Source: JBMHDN01 sp049889355 (GTDB lineage: Bacteria > Pseudomonadota > Alphaproteobacteria > Puniceispirillales > Puniceispirillaceae). Taken from it: DNA of 64,000 nt. The translations under genes and the position numbers were made by a program. The stretch is from NCBI GenBank assembly GCA_049889355.1, contig JBMHDN010000030.1:13041-77040 (forward strand), in the 5' to 3' direction. This document shows positions 52,854 to 60,347 of the stretch, piece after piece. The notes beneath the pieces are model-generated. The model had not been told where the DNA came from, made no database searches, and saw nothing but the letters and a program-made list of their open reading frames with translations. Within the stretch, counting starts at the first letter, position 1. Every line of letters begins with the position of its first letter.

Positions 52854-53771
52854 TTAGTATGAGCGATTAATGGTATATCGTGCCAGCGTGCGTAAGTCAT
52901 CAGCTTCTTCACCATAATTTGCCAGATAGCCAAGTGACTGCTCAAGCAATTCTTCTGCCTTTTGGCGTGCGCCTGCCAGCCCATAATGCTGAACATAGCT
53001 GGCTTTACCGCGGGCTTCATCCTGGCCTGCCGGCTTGCCAAGCTTGTCCGAATCACCTTCATAATCCAGCAAATCATCGACAAGCTGGAACATCAGGCCA
53101 AGAGCGGTGGCATAGTGATCCAACGCAGACATCACCGCAGCATCCCCCTCGCCGATACAGCCGCCCATCAGCGCAGAAGCCCGGATTAATGCGCCTGTTT
53201 TTAAGGCTTGCATTTCTTTGGTTTCATCCAGAGAAAGCGCTTTGGTTTCAGCTGCCAAATCCAGCATCTGGCCACCTGCCATGCCGCTGAGCCCAGCGCC
53301 AGAGGCGAGCAGGCGCACAAGCTGGATACGAATAGCAGCATCGCTGTGGGTTTCAGGCCTGCTGAGCAGATCAAAAGCTTCGCTCTGGAGCGCATCGCCA
53401 GCCAGAATAGCGCTCGCTTCATCAAAGGCAATATGGGTAGCTGGCTGACCGCGGCGTGTATCGGCATCATCCATCGCTGGCAAATCATCATGGATAAGCG
53501 AATAGGCATGCACCATCTCAATCGCGGCCGCCACGCGCAAAGCCCCTTCATCATGTGGTTTTGCAGATATCTGGCCAGCTATCTTGCCAGATATCGTACC
53601 AGAGGCCGCCAGACGATAGCCGCTAAGCACAAGACCAGCGCGCATGCGTTTACCGCCATTTAACACCGCATAGGCCATGGCCTTGGTCAGCTGGTCGGCA
53701 GCTGCTCTATGGGCATCAAAATAGGCCGTCAGCCAGTCGCTCACCGCCTTGGCATCATCACGAAGCTGCAT
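52854..53771 (-). CDS. ispA: Polyprenyl diphosphate synthase (farnesyl/geranylgeranyl type)
   Basis: A 305-residue short-chain isoprenyl diphosphate synthase. The first aspartate-rich motif DDLPAMDDADTRRG begins at 95, the second is DDLLDYEGD near 232, and GGKRMRAGLVLS (39-50) is typical. The start at 53771 follows the xseB stop by 7 bp; the upstream extension overlaps xseB. Residues about 58-71 (TISGKIAGQISAK) form an insertion of repeated four-residue units encoded by 12-bp DNA repeats, before the conserved region. Chain length of the product cannot be fixed from sequence. Confidence 0.93.
   Translation of the reverse strand: MQLRDDAKAVSDWLTAYFDAHRAAADQLTKAMAYAVLNGGKRMRAGLVLSGYRLAASGTISGKIAGQISAKPHDEGALRVAAAIEMVHAYSLIHDDLPAMDDADTRRGQPATHIAFDEASAILAGDALQSEAFDLLSRPETHSDAAIRIQLVRLLASGAGLSGMAGGQMLDLAAETKALSLDETKEMQALKTGALIRASALMGGCIGEGDAAVMSALDHYATALGLMFQLVDDLLDYEGDSDKLGKPAGQDEARGKASYVQHYGLAGARQKAEELLEQSLGYLANYGEEADDLRTLARYTINRSY
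53559..53594. repeat. 3 x 12-bp in-frame tandem repeat in ispA that also forms a hairpin
   Basis: On the coding strand the units are ATATCTGGCAAG, ATAGCTGGCCAG and ATATCTGCAAAA (Ile-Ser-Gly-Lys, Ile-Ala-Gly-Gln, Ile-Ser-Ala-Lys). The same segment contains a perfect inverted repeat GATATCTGGC / GCCAGATATC (53566-53575 and 53586-53595) with a 10-nt loop. Confidence 0.8.
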
Positions 53772-53778
53772 CTGGATG

Positions 53779-54018
53779 TTACCCGTCAAAGGGCTCAGCC
53801 TGTGTCGGGCTGGTGCCATCATTTGGCACGCGGATTTGTTCAACCTTTAAACGGGCTTCTTCTAACCGTGCCTGACAATGGGCTTTGAGCTGCATACCGC
53901 GGCTATAGGCCTCAATCGCATTATCCAGCGACACATCACCTGATTCGAGTTGAGAGACGATTTTTTCAAGCTCTTGAAGGGCCGCTTCAAAGCTTAAAGA
54001 TTGGATGTCATCGGCCAT
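53779..54018 (-). CDS. xseB: Exodeoxyribonuclease VII small subunit
   Basis: A 79-residue helical subunit of exonuclease VII, a single-strand DNA exonuclease. The family core is LSFEAALQELEKIVSQLESGDVSLDNAIEAYSRGMQLKAHCQARLEEA. The large subunit is not in the window. It is placed before ispA and dxs, a widespread bacterial arrangement, with 7 bp to ispA. Confidence 0.95.
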   Translation of the reverse strand: MADDIQSLSFEAALQELEKIVSQLESGDVSLDNAIEAYSRGMQLKAHCQARLEEARLKVEQIRVPNDGTSPTQAEPFDG

Positions 54019-54032
54019 GGATTTACCATTTC

Positions 54033-54491
54033 TTAATTTTGAGTGTTAATGGTTGATGCGATGGCTTTGACCATCTCGGCAATGCGTTTGCGGACTTTCG
54101 GCTGGGTGATGGAATAGTAAGTCCGCACCAATTCAAGTGTTTCGCGGCGTGCCATCGGGTCCTTTGCCGCCTCGACATCCTCATCAACAGCCGTATCACC
54201 GCGGCTGATACGGCGCGGAGAATGGCGCATCGTATCATCTGACATATCATCAAAGAAATAGCTGATGGGTACATCCAGAATCTGGCTGATATCCCACAAA
54301 CGAGAGGCGCTGATGCGGTTGGCCCCGCGCTCATATTTCTGGACCTGCTGAAAGGTAATATTCAGCGCATCACCAAGTTGTTCTTGCGAGAGACCCAGCA
54401 AAGTCCGGCGCAAACGCACACGTTTTCCAACATGCATATCAACCGCGTTATTATTGGTTACCCTGAAATTTTTATCCGCTGATTTTTTCAT
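54033..54491 (-). CDS. XRE-family helix-turn-helix transcriptional regulator
   Basis: A 152-residue regulator with an N-terminal XRE helix-turn-helix (about 19-75; VRLRRTLLGLSQEQLGDALNITFQQVQKYERGANRISASRL). It resembles a conserved alphaproteobacterial group with the segment ILDVPISYFFDDM after the HTH and a charged C-terminal helix. Targets are unknown. I use the ATG at 54491; the longer frame to 54551 adds a hydrophobic stretch not seen in the group. It precedes xseB by 14 bp and may share its transcript. Confidence 0.88.
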   Translation of the reverse strand: MKKSADKNFRVTNNNAVDMHVGKRVRLRRTLLGLSQEQLGDALNITFQQVQKYERGANRISASRLWDISQILDVPISYFFDDMSDDTMRHSPRRISRGDTAVDEDVEAAKDPMARRETLELVRTYYSITQPKVRKRIAEMVKAIASTINTQN

Positions 54492-54661
54492 GACCCCCAC
54501 CCTAACTGGAACAACACAAAACAATAACACTAAAGGTTGTATAAAATACATTCAAAGGTCGCGCAAGAATTTTACCCTATCATGACGTGAAGATGACAAA
54601 GCTGTCGATCCTCTTTTCGGAGGTGATTTGCACCAAACAGACCGTGATCATCAGATAGGAT

Positions 54662-55657
54662 TTAGCCCTTTTGACTGTCTGCCACATCCTCTAGATGGTG
54701 GATGAGGGCATCGACAACACCAGCTTCAAAGGCAGAATGCCCGGCGGCATCGATCAGCTCTATTTGAGCCTTTGCACCCCATTTATCGGCCAGCTTAAGC
54801 GCGGTTTCAGGTGGGCAGATCACATCATGGCGCCCTTGTATGATTCGCACTGGCAGATGGCTGATGCGCTCTATATTATTGAGGATATAGCCTTCTTCGA
54901 AAAAGCAATCATGGGCAAAATAATGCGCCTCGATACGCGCCATGCTCAGCGCAGCCGGCCCCGCTTCACGCTGAACCGCGGCCAAGGTTGCACAGGAATT
55001 TTCATAGGCTGTCCAATGGCGGGCCGCCCGGATTTGTTCATTGTGATCAGATGCGGTCAGGCGGTGTAAGTAAGAGGCCAGAATATCGGTTTTTTCATCC
55101 TCATCAAGCGGGGCCACAAAACGCGCATGGGCTTCTGGATAGAATTTCTTCATCCCATATAAGAACCAGTCCACCTCATCACGCCCGCCAAGAAAAATGC
55201 CGCGTAATATCAGGCCGCTGACATGTTCTGGATAGGCCAGCGCATAAGCAAGCGCGAGCGTGCTGCCCCAAGAGCCGCCAAATAGGATGAATTTATCGAC
55301 ACCGATATGCTGGCGCAGCGCTTCAATATCCGCAATCAAATGCTGGGTGGTGTTGTCTTCGAGACTGGCATAGGGCTCGGATTTGCCGCTGCCACGCTGA
55401 TCAAATAAAATACTGTGAAATTTATCAGGATGAAAAAGCCGCCGATGAGAGGGCGCACATCCTGCCCCTGGCCCGCCATGTAAAAACAAAACAGGTAGGC
55501 CATCTGGCTTGCCACATTGTTCAAAATAGATCCGGTGCTGACCTGCCTCTAACATCCCTGTGTTAAAAGGCAGATTCTGCGGATAAAGCGGTGCGGTTTG
55601 AGGACCAGAACGCGGGTGAGCCGGCGTGTTTGGATATCGACCCTTGTCATAATGCAT
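54662..55657 (-). CDS. pip: Prolyl iminopeptidase
   Basis: A 331-residue alpha/beta-hydrolase (S33 family) that removes N-terminal proline. Visible are the oxyanion-hole motif HGGPGAGC (60-67), DQRGSGKSEP, the nucleophile Ser129 in GGSWGSTLALAYA, and the late Asp and His in QGRHDVICPP and AAGHSAFE. No signal peptide, so cytoplasmic. Confidence 0.94.
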   Translation of the reverse strand: MHYDKGRYPNTPAHPRSGPQTAPLYPQNLPFNTGMLEAGQHRIYFEQCGKPDGLPVLFLHGGPGAGCAPSHRRLFHPDKFHSILFDQRGSGKSEPYASLEDNTTQHLIADIEALRQHIGVDKFILFGGSWGSTLALAYALAYPEHVSGLILRGIFLGGRDEVDWFLYGMKKFYPEAHARFVAPLDEDEKTDILASYLHRLTASDHNEQIRAARHWTAYENSCATLAAVQREAGPAALSMARIEAHYFAHDCFFEEGYILNNIERISHLPVRIIQGRHDVICPPETALKLADKWGAKAQIELIDAAGHSAFEAGVVDALIHHLEDVADSQKG

Positions 55658-55733
55658 GGAGAAATGTCCTCGTTCAGGGATAGGACATTGCCAGTCTTGC
55701 CACAGTCACGCCCCTATTGAATCACAGCTAAGT

Positions 55734-56606
55734 TTAAGAATATTCAGGCAGTAAATCCAGCGGGTTTGATTCTTGCTCTTCAAGCGATTTACGCAGTTTT
55801 TTCAAGGCGCGATGCTCAAGCTGGCGCACCCGCTCTTTACTGACCCCAAGCAAGCGGCCCAGCTCTTCTAGCGTGGCACCTTCTTCGGCCAGCCGGCGTT
55901 GCAGGATAATCAGCTTTTCACGCGGTGAGAGTTCGTTCAGCGCGACATTGAGCCTGTTAGAGAGTTGATCGCGATCAAAAGAGGCGGTGACGCTCTGCTC
56001 TGGGTTCGGGCGGGTATCGGCCAGAAAATCCTGCGCCTCGGCATCGCCTTCTTTACCAACCATCGCATTGAGCGAGCTGTCTGCCCCAGATAGGCGCTGT
56101 TCCATCACTTCAACATCTGTCACCGAGACGCCAATGGATTCAGCGATTTTCTGGCGTCCATCGGTAGAAAGCGGGCCGCCATCTGCCTCGCCGATACGCG
56201 CACGCAGCCGGCGTAATTTAAAGAATAGCGCTTTATGGGCAGCGGTGGTACCGGTGCGCACAATAGACCAATTACGCAGCACATGATCTTGAATAGAGGC
56301 ACGAATCCACCAAGCGGCATAGGTTGAAAACCGCACACCGCGATCAGGGTCAAAACGCCCTGCAGCCTGCATCAAGCCAATATTGCCTTCTTGAATAAGG
56401 TCAGATAAGGGCAGGCCATAATGGCGATAACGTGTGGCGGCGGCGACCACCAGACGGGCATAGGCCATCACCAGCTCATGCATGGCGCGCGCGTCATCAT
56501 TATCACGCCAGCGCACCGCAAGCTCAGTTTCATGTTCGCGTTCCAGCAAAGGCTGGCGCATGGTCTTGCGAATATAGATATTATCAATCCGTTGGATATC
56601 ATCCAT
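55734..56606 (-). CDS. rpoH: RNA polymerase heat-shock sigma factor (RpoH/sigma-32 family)
   Basis: A 290-residue group 3-type sigma-70 factor. Region 2 has LVVAAATRYRHYGLPLSDLIQEGNIGLMQAAGRFDP and FSTYAAWWIRASIQDHVLRNWS; the RpoH box is TTAAHKALFFKLRRLRARI; region 4 ends with TLEELGRLLGVSKERVRQLEHRALKKLRK. The segment after the RpoH box (LSGADSSLNAMVG) looks closer to the second alphaproteobacterial RpoH (RpoHII) than to classical RpoH, but this is by eye. It lies next to carD, a conserved neighbour. Confidence 0.92.
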   Translation of the reverse strand: MDDIQRIDNIYIRKTMRQPLLEREHETELAVRWRDNDDARAMHELVMAYARLVVAAATRYRHYGLPLSDLIQEGNIGLMQAAGRFDPDRGVRFSTYAAWWIRASIQDHVLRNWSIVRTGTTAAHKALFFKLRRLRARIGEADGGPLSTDGRQKIAESIGVSVTDVEVMEQRLSGADSSLNAMVGKEGDAEAQDFLADTRPNPEQSVTASFDRDQLSNRLNVALNELSPREKLIILQRRLAEEGATLEELGRLLGVSKERVRQLEHRALKKLRKSLEEQESNPLDLLPEYS

Positions 56607-56676
56607 TGGCGCGATCCTTTCCTCCTCAGCCAGGCCGGTTCCTTCTCGCTACCCCTCATATCTCTTTACGGATCAA

Positions 56677-56708
56677 AAAAACCGGCAGATCATACTCTGC
56701 CGGTTTAC
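56677..56708 (-). terminator. Intrinsic terminator after carD
   Basis: AAACCGGCAG and CTGCCGGTTT form a 10-bp stem with an 8-nt loop; on the minus strand it is followed by a T run (the A run at 56677-56683). Confidence 0.88.
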
Positions 56709-56789
56709 AAGGTTGCTATTCCACCTGATAGAAAACACCGGCAAGCGGCTATTCCATCAGATAGGCGGGTTCATTTTTGCCTATATCGG

Positions 56790-57293
56790 TTAGGCCGCAT
56801 CCATCATATCTTCAAGCTGGACAGCCGCTGATTCCTGATCGATATCTTCAATCGCGGCAAATTCACGGGCCAGCCGTTCAAGCGCGGCCTGATACATCTG
56901 GCGCTCTGAATAGCTCTGCTCAGCCTGGGTATCGCGTTTGCGTAAATCACGCACCACTTCAGCAATTGAAACCGGATCGCCTGATTTGATCTTGGCTTCA
57001 TATTCCTGTGCCCGGCGCGCCCACATGGTCCGACGCACTTTCGCCTTCGATCGCAAGGTGGTGATCGCATCATCCATATGTTTGCGTGACGATAAGGTGC
57101 GCAGGCCCAAGGTCTTGGCCTTTTCCAGCGGCACCCGCAAGGTCATCCGGTCCTGTTCAAACCGAATAACCAGCAAGGTGAGTTCGGCCCCGCCAATCTC
57201 GGTTGTTTCTGTATCCAGAATTTTGCCTACCCCATGAGTCGGATAGACAACGAAATCACCATGCTGATAGGTGAAGGTACTTTTTTTAGCCAT
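56790..57293 (-). CDS. carD: CarD family transcriptional regulator (CdnL-like)
   Basis: A 167-residue protein with an N-terminal RNA polymerase-interacting Tudor-like domain (about 8-65; FVVYPTHGVGKI) and a C-terminal helical DNA-binding domain containing WARRAQEYEAKIKSGDP and AEVVRDL. CarD/CdnL binds the polymerase beta subunit and stabilises open complexes, notably at rRNA promoters. In alphaproteobacteria it is usually linked to rpoH and fdxA as here. Confidence 0.94.
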   Translation of the reverse strand: MAKKSTFTYQHGDFVVYPTHGVGKILDTETTEIGGAELTLLVIRFEQDRMTLRVPLEKAKTLGLRTLSSRKHMDDAITTLRSKAKVRRTMWARRAQEYEAKIKSGDPVSIAEVVRDLRKRDTQAEQSYSERQMYQAALERLAREFAAIEDIDQESAAVQLEDMMDAA

Positions 57294-57622
57294 ATTGAAT
57301 CCAATAGATGGTCAGCCAGCAGCTTGCCGGCATATCCATTTTTGCTGTTCTTTTAAATCTGCTTGGATGGCGGCGTTATCTCAGCCATATATCCTTATTT
57401 ATGCTTAATTGTAGATGACCGGATGGTCGCCCTCAATCTGCCTGAAACCAGACAGCGCGAGCCAGTATAGCATATTTTTTGGGATGTATCAAATAGAGGC
57501 ACAAAGCCCTATGGAAAGGATAAGCGCAGACGCGAAATGGCGCTTATTGACCCGCGCCTTTAAGGACCTTCGGCTTAAGGACCCGCGTCTTTAATTCCCC
57601 GCGCCCTTAATTCCCTTCTCCC
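57294..57622. other. Spacer between fdxA and carD
   Basis: This 329-bp stretch separates two minus-strand genes. Its fdxA-side end (57549-57636) is a degenerate 16-bp tandem array that continues into the fdxA coding end. The remaining part must include the carD promoter; I see no other feature. Confidence 0.5.
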
Positions 57623-57636
57623 TTAATTCCCTTCTC
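57549..57636. repeat. Degenerate 16-bp tandem array running through the fdxA stop codon
   Basis: Units in order on the plus strand: GACCCGCGCCTTTAAG, GACCTTCGGCTTAAG (15), GACCCGCGTCTTTAAT, TCCCCGCGCCCTTAAT, TCCCTTCTCCCTTAAT, TCCCTTCTC. The last two copies are perfect over 16 bp when framed as CCCTTAATTCCCTTCT (57604-57619 and 57620-57635). The second contains the fdxA stop codon (57623-57625). Confidence 0.85.
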
Positions 57637-57961
57637 CGGGCGCCGCGCTGTAATGGCTGTCAAATTTGCCTGCTGTGTCGCGCAAGGCTTCAGCTTCAGG
57701 CAGGGGATCGCGCCGCTGGGTGATATTGGGCCATTTTTCAGACATCTCGCGGTTCAGCTCAAGCCAGGCCTCTGCCCCAGGTTCTGTATCTGGCAAGATC
57801 GCCTCTGGCGGGCATTCCGGCTCGCAGACGCCGCAATCGATACATTCATCGGGATGAATCACCAGCATCACCTCGCCTTCATAAAAACAATCGACCGGGC
57901 AGACTTCTACACAATCGGTATATTTACAAGCGATACATTTATCATTGACGATATAGGTCAT
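57623..57961 (-). CDS. fdxA: Seven-iron ferredoxin (3Fe-4S/4Fe-4S)
   Basis: A 112-residue ferredoxin very close to Azotobacter-type FdI. Cluster cysteines are Cys9, Cys12, Cys17, Cys21 and Cys25 (NDKCIACKYTDCVEVCPVDC) and Cys40, Cys43, Cys46, Cys50 (DECIDCGVCEPEC). It is a small electron carrier; its partner is unknown. It is regularly found beside carD in alphaproteobacteria. Its last codons (Gly-Glu-Gly-Asn) are part of the tandem array described separately. Confidence 0.95.
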   Translation of the reverse strand: MTYIVNDKCIACKYTDCVEVCPVDCFYEGEVMLVIHPDECIDCGVCEPECPPEAILPDTEPGAEAWLELNREMSEKWPNITQRRDPLPEAEALRDTAGKFDSHYSAAPGEGN

Positions 57962-58088
57962 GGCAAACTCAATCTTCAGGCGCTACAGACACCCCATAGT
58001 GCAGCAAATGCTCTATCGGTATTTTCAGGTGATAGTTAGGCCAGAGACAGCGCTTTGACAAGAGGCGTTTTGTTAGCGTTATCCAGGA

Positions 58089-58553
58089 TTAAGCGGCCAG
58101 ACGTGCCTGTGCAGCCTTTTTGGCATGGCCAGAATCCACATCCGAAATATAGAGCAAGCCAGAGAGGCGGCGCATCAGCTGGGCTTCCATCTTATCGAGA
58201 TGATCATCGGCCAGCACCACAATCCAGAGCATCTCTAGAATCTCGACCCGCTCTTCATATGAACAGGCCGCGCGCAGGCCACGTGTCAGCCCATGCAGCT
58301 CGATGCGCTCATCTGCTGATGTTATCGCATCAGCCAGCATCTCGTCTGCCGCCGCATCGCTGAGGTCAAATTGTTCAGCCAGCAGATGCGCGATCACAGC
58401 GCGTTCATCTGCATCCAGCGTGCCATCGCTGAGCGATGCTTCGATGAGCAGGCCAGCGGTGAGTTCAGCCAATTTATTCGGGGCTGATTTATCCAGCACC
58501 GCAGCTGCTGTTTTAGTGTCTGTGCTCAACCAGCTTTTAAGCGCGTTTATCAT
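58089..58553 (-). CDS. TerB-like protein, unknown function
   Basis: A 154-residue all-helical protein of the TerB (tellurite resistance B-like) group. Acidic metal-binding type segments are IEASLSDGTLDADERAVI and VVLADDHLDKMEAQLMRRLS, the pattern of TerB-like domains. No other ter genes are nearby, so a role in tellurite resistance is not supported. I use the ATG at 58553, preceded by AAGG; a frame six residues longer is possible. Confidence 0.8.
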   Translation of the reverse strand: MINALKSWLSTDTKTAAAVLDKSAPNKLAELTAGLLIEASLSDGTLDADERAVIAHLLAEQFDLSDAAADEMLADAITSADERIELHGLTRGLRAACSYEERVEILEMLWIVVLADDHLDKMEAQLMRRLSGLLYISDVDSGHAKKAAQARLAA

Positions 58554-58626
58554 AAAGGGCTCACCTTCCACATCCGAGCCGATCCAGCCAAGAGCCTAAA
58601 CAAACATATCCGCTCTTGCAAGAGAA

Positions 58627-58658
58627 GTTACGGGCAAGGGTTGTTACGGGCTTGTCCA
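58627..58658. repeat. 2 x 16-bp imperfect tandem repeat upstream of the TPR gene
   Basis: GTTACGGGCAAGGGTT and GTTACGGGCTTGTCCA share the first nine bases and are in direct succession. Only weakly repeated; listed because it fits the pattern elsewhere in the window. Confidence 0.4.
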
Positions 58659-58765
58659 TCAGGTTACGCGAAATTGGTTAATGCGGGCTAAGCTGATGCA
58701 GAGGCCAGCACCTATCCATAAACGCGCGCAGGCAAAAGCCCCCGCGCAGGGAGGAGGATAACGCC

Positions 58766-59884
58766 ATGGCGACAAAGCGGCAAATCACCACTTATAAAAA
58801 CCGGTTTATGAAAGCGGTAAAAGAAAAGGACTGGGACAAGGTAGGCGATGCTATTGGTTGGCTTACCCAGCTTGATGAGACAGAAAGAGATGCAGCTTTT
58901 CAAGACCTGCTCGATTTTCTGAACAAAGAAATCAAAAGCAAAGATGATGAAGCAATCCTTTTCTTCTATCGCGGCAATGCGAAGGCGAATCTCAAAAAAT
59001 ATGACGAAGCCATCGCTGATTATGATAAGGCCATCCGGCTAGACCCTGATAATGCAAGTGCCTATTATAATCGCGGCAATGCAAAGGCTGAGCTCAAAAA
59101 ATATGACGAAGCCATCGCCGATTATGATAAGGCCATCCGGCTAGACCCTGAGGATACAAGTGCCTATAATAATCGCGGCATTGCAAAGGCGAATCTCAAA
59201 AAATATGACGAAGCCATCGCTGATTATGATAAGGCCATCAATTTAAAGCCTGATAATGCAAGTGCCTATAATAATCGCGGCATTGCAAAGGCTGAGCTCA
59301 AAAAATATGACGAAGCCATTTCGGATTATGATAAGGCCATCAATTTAAAGCCTGAGGATGCAAGTGCCTATAATAATCGCGGCATTGCGCACTTTCAACT
59401 GGATGAAATTGACAAAGCTCTGAAAAATATTGAGAGGGCAATGGAGATTGCCCCCTCACCACAATATATCAAGATGCTGACAGAGATGGCTCACATTCAA
59501 GGCTGGAAAAATAAGAGCCACCATTTTGGAAAAGGTGAACTGGAATTGAGACGTAAAGATGAGGTCGCCCAATTAAGTCATGTAATGGCATGTGGCGCGT
59601 CAATCGCTTTCATCATATTGCTGATCATCACATTTATATTGCCTTTTCATTGTTCTGATAGGTGTTTTTCACTTTGGGGACAATATCCTTACGGCCTTTT
59701 CACGCTTATTGGTCTGTTTCTCTACACCCCCATTGCCGTTTTAATCTTTCGGATAAGGCAAACACATAATCTAGAGCGTATTACCCATGAACATGAATAC
59801 CCTCTGGCGAGATCATCTGCTGAACTGCTCAAGACTGAACCAATTTCAAACTTGGCAAGCACAATGCCGCCGCTTGTTTTATAA
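58766..59884 (+). CDS. TPR-repeat protein with C-terminal membrane helices
   Basis: A 372-residue protein I cannot assign to a named family. Residues about 1-65 are helical. Four near-identical 34-residue TPR units (about 70-205; N-K/A-LKKYDEAIADYDKAI...) follow, then a divergent fifth unit. Two hydrophobic segments (about 276-295, ASIAFIILLIITFILPF, and 309-330) are separated by a cysteine-bearing loop. With the repeats at the N-terminal side, the protein is a membrane-anchored protein-binding scaffold. Base composition is visibly more AT-rich than its neighbours. GGAGG stands before the ATG. No partner gene is adjacent: it is flanked by genes on the opposite strand. Confidence 0.85.
   Translation: MATKRQITTYKNRFMKAVKEKDWDKVGDAIGWLTQLDETERDAAFQDLLDFLNKEIKSKDDEAILFFYRGNAKANLKKYDEAIADYDKAIRLDPDNASAYYNRGNAKAELKKYDEAIADYDKAIRLDPEDTSAYNNRGIAKANLKKYDEAIADYDKAINLKPDNASAYNNRGIAKAELKKYDEAISDYDKAINLKPEDASAYNNRGIAHFQLDEIDKALKNIERAMEIAPSPQYIKMLTEMAHIQGWKNKSHHFGKGELELRRKDEVAQLSHVMACGASIAFIILLIITFILPFHCSDRCFSLWGQYPYGLFTLIGLFLYTPIAVLIFRIRQTHNLERITHEHEYPLARSSAELLKTEPISNLASTMPPLVL
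58973..59380 (+). repeat. 4 x 102-bp near-identical tandem repeat in the TPR gene
   Basis: Units at 58973-59074, 59075-59176, 59177-59278 and 59279-59380, each one TPR motif. Units 1 and 3 share AAT-CTC (Asn-Leu) after AAGGCG, units 2 and 4 share GAG-CTC (Glu-Leu) after AAGGCT. Units 1-2 read IRLDP at the end, units 3-4 INLKP. The alternation suggests that a 204-bp two-unit block was duplicated. Confidence 0.95.
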
Positions 59885-59966
59885 GGAAAGCCGGAATAAA
59901 AAAAGGAAGCACAGATGACAGGACATCAGAAAGGCTGGCCTTAAGCCGAGGGGAGAGTGCCCGCCT

Positions 59967-60347
59967 TTAGCTACCTTTGAGTTTGTCGACGAGGCGGCGG
60001 TCGCGTTTGGTGGGGCGGCCTGCCCCTGTGTCGCGTTCTTCAAAATCAGGGGTGCGCGGGTGAGTTGATTTATCAGGCTTTACAATCGGGGCGAGATCTT
60101 CATAAAGCGCCTGTGCCTCAGGGGCTGGCCCACGGCGTGTCGCCAAGGCCAGAATCTTTATCACCCGGATATTAGGGCCTTGGGCAAAGGTGAGCACCTG
60201 ACCGACCAGCGCGGCGCGATGCGGCTTGTTCACCACCACCCCATCTATGCGCAGCTTGCCACCACTGATCATTTTGGTGGCCAGAGACCGCGTCTTGAAA
60301 AAACGCGCATACCAGAGCCATTTATCCAGACGCAGGCTCTCTGACAT
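59967..60347 (-). CDS. S4-domain RNA-binding protein (HslR/Hsp15-like)
   Basis: A 126-residue protein with an S4 domain at the N-terminus (about 5-60; RLDKWLWYARFFKTRSLATKMISGGKLRIDGVVVNKP). Relatives (Hsp15) bind 50S subunits with stranded nascent chains after heat shock. The tail is basic (RPTKRDRRLVDKLKG). The start codon overlaps the helicase stop in TAATG, so translation is coupled to that gene. Confidence 0.9.
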   Translation of the reverse strand: MSESLRLDKWLWYARFFKTRSLATKMISGGKLRIDGVVVNKPHRAALVGQVLTFAQGPNIRVIKILALATRRGPAPEAQALYEDLAPIVKPDKSTHPRTPDFEERDTGAGRPTKRDRRLVDKLKGS

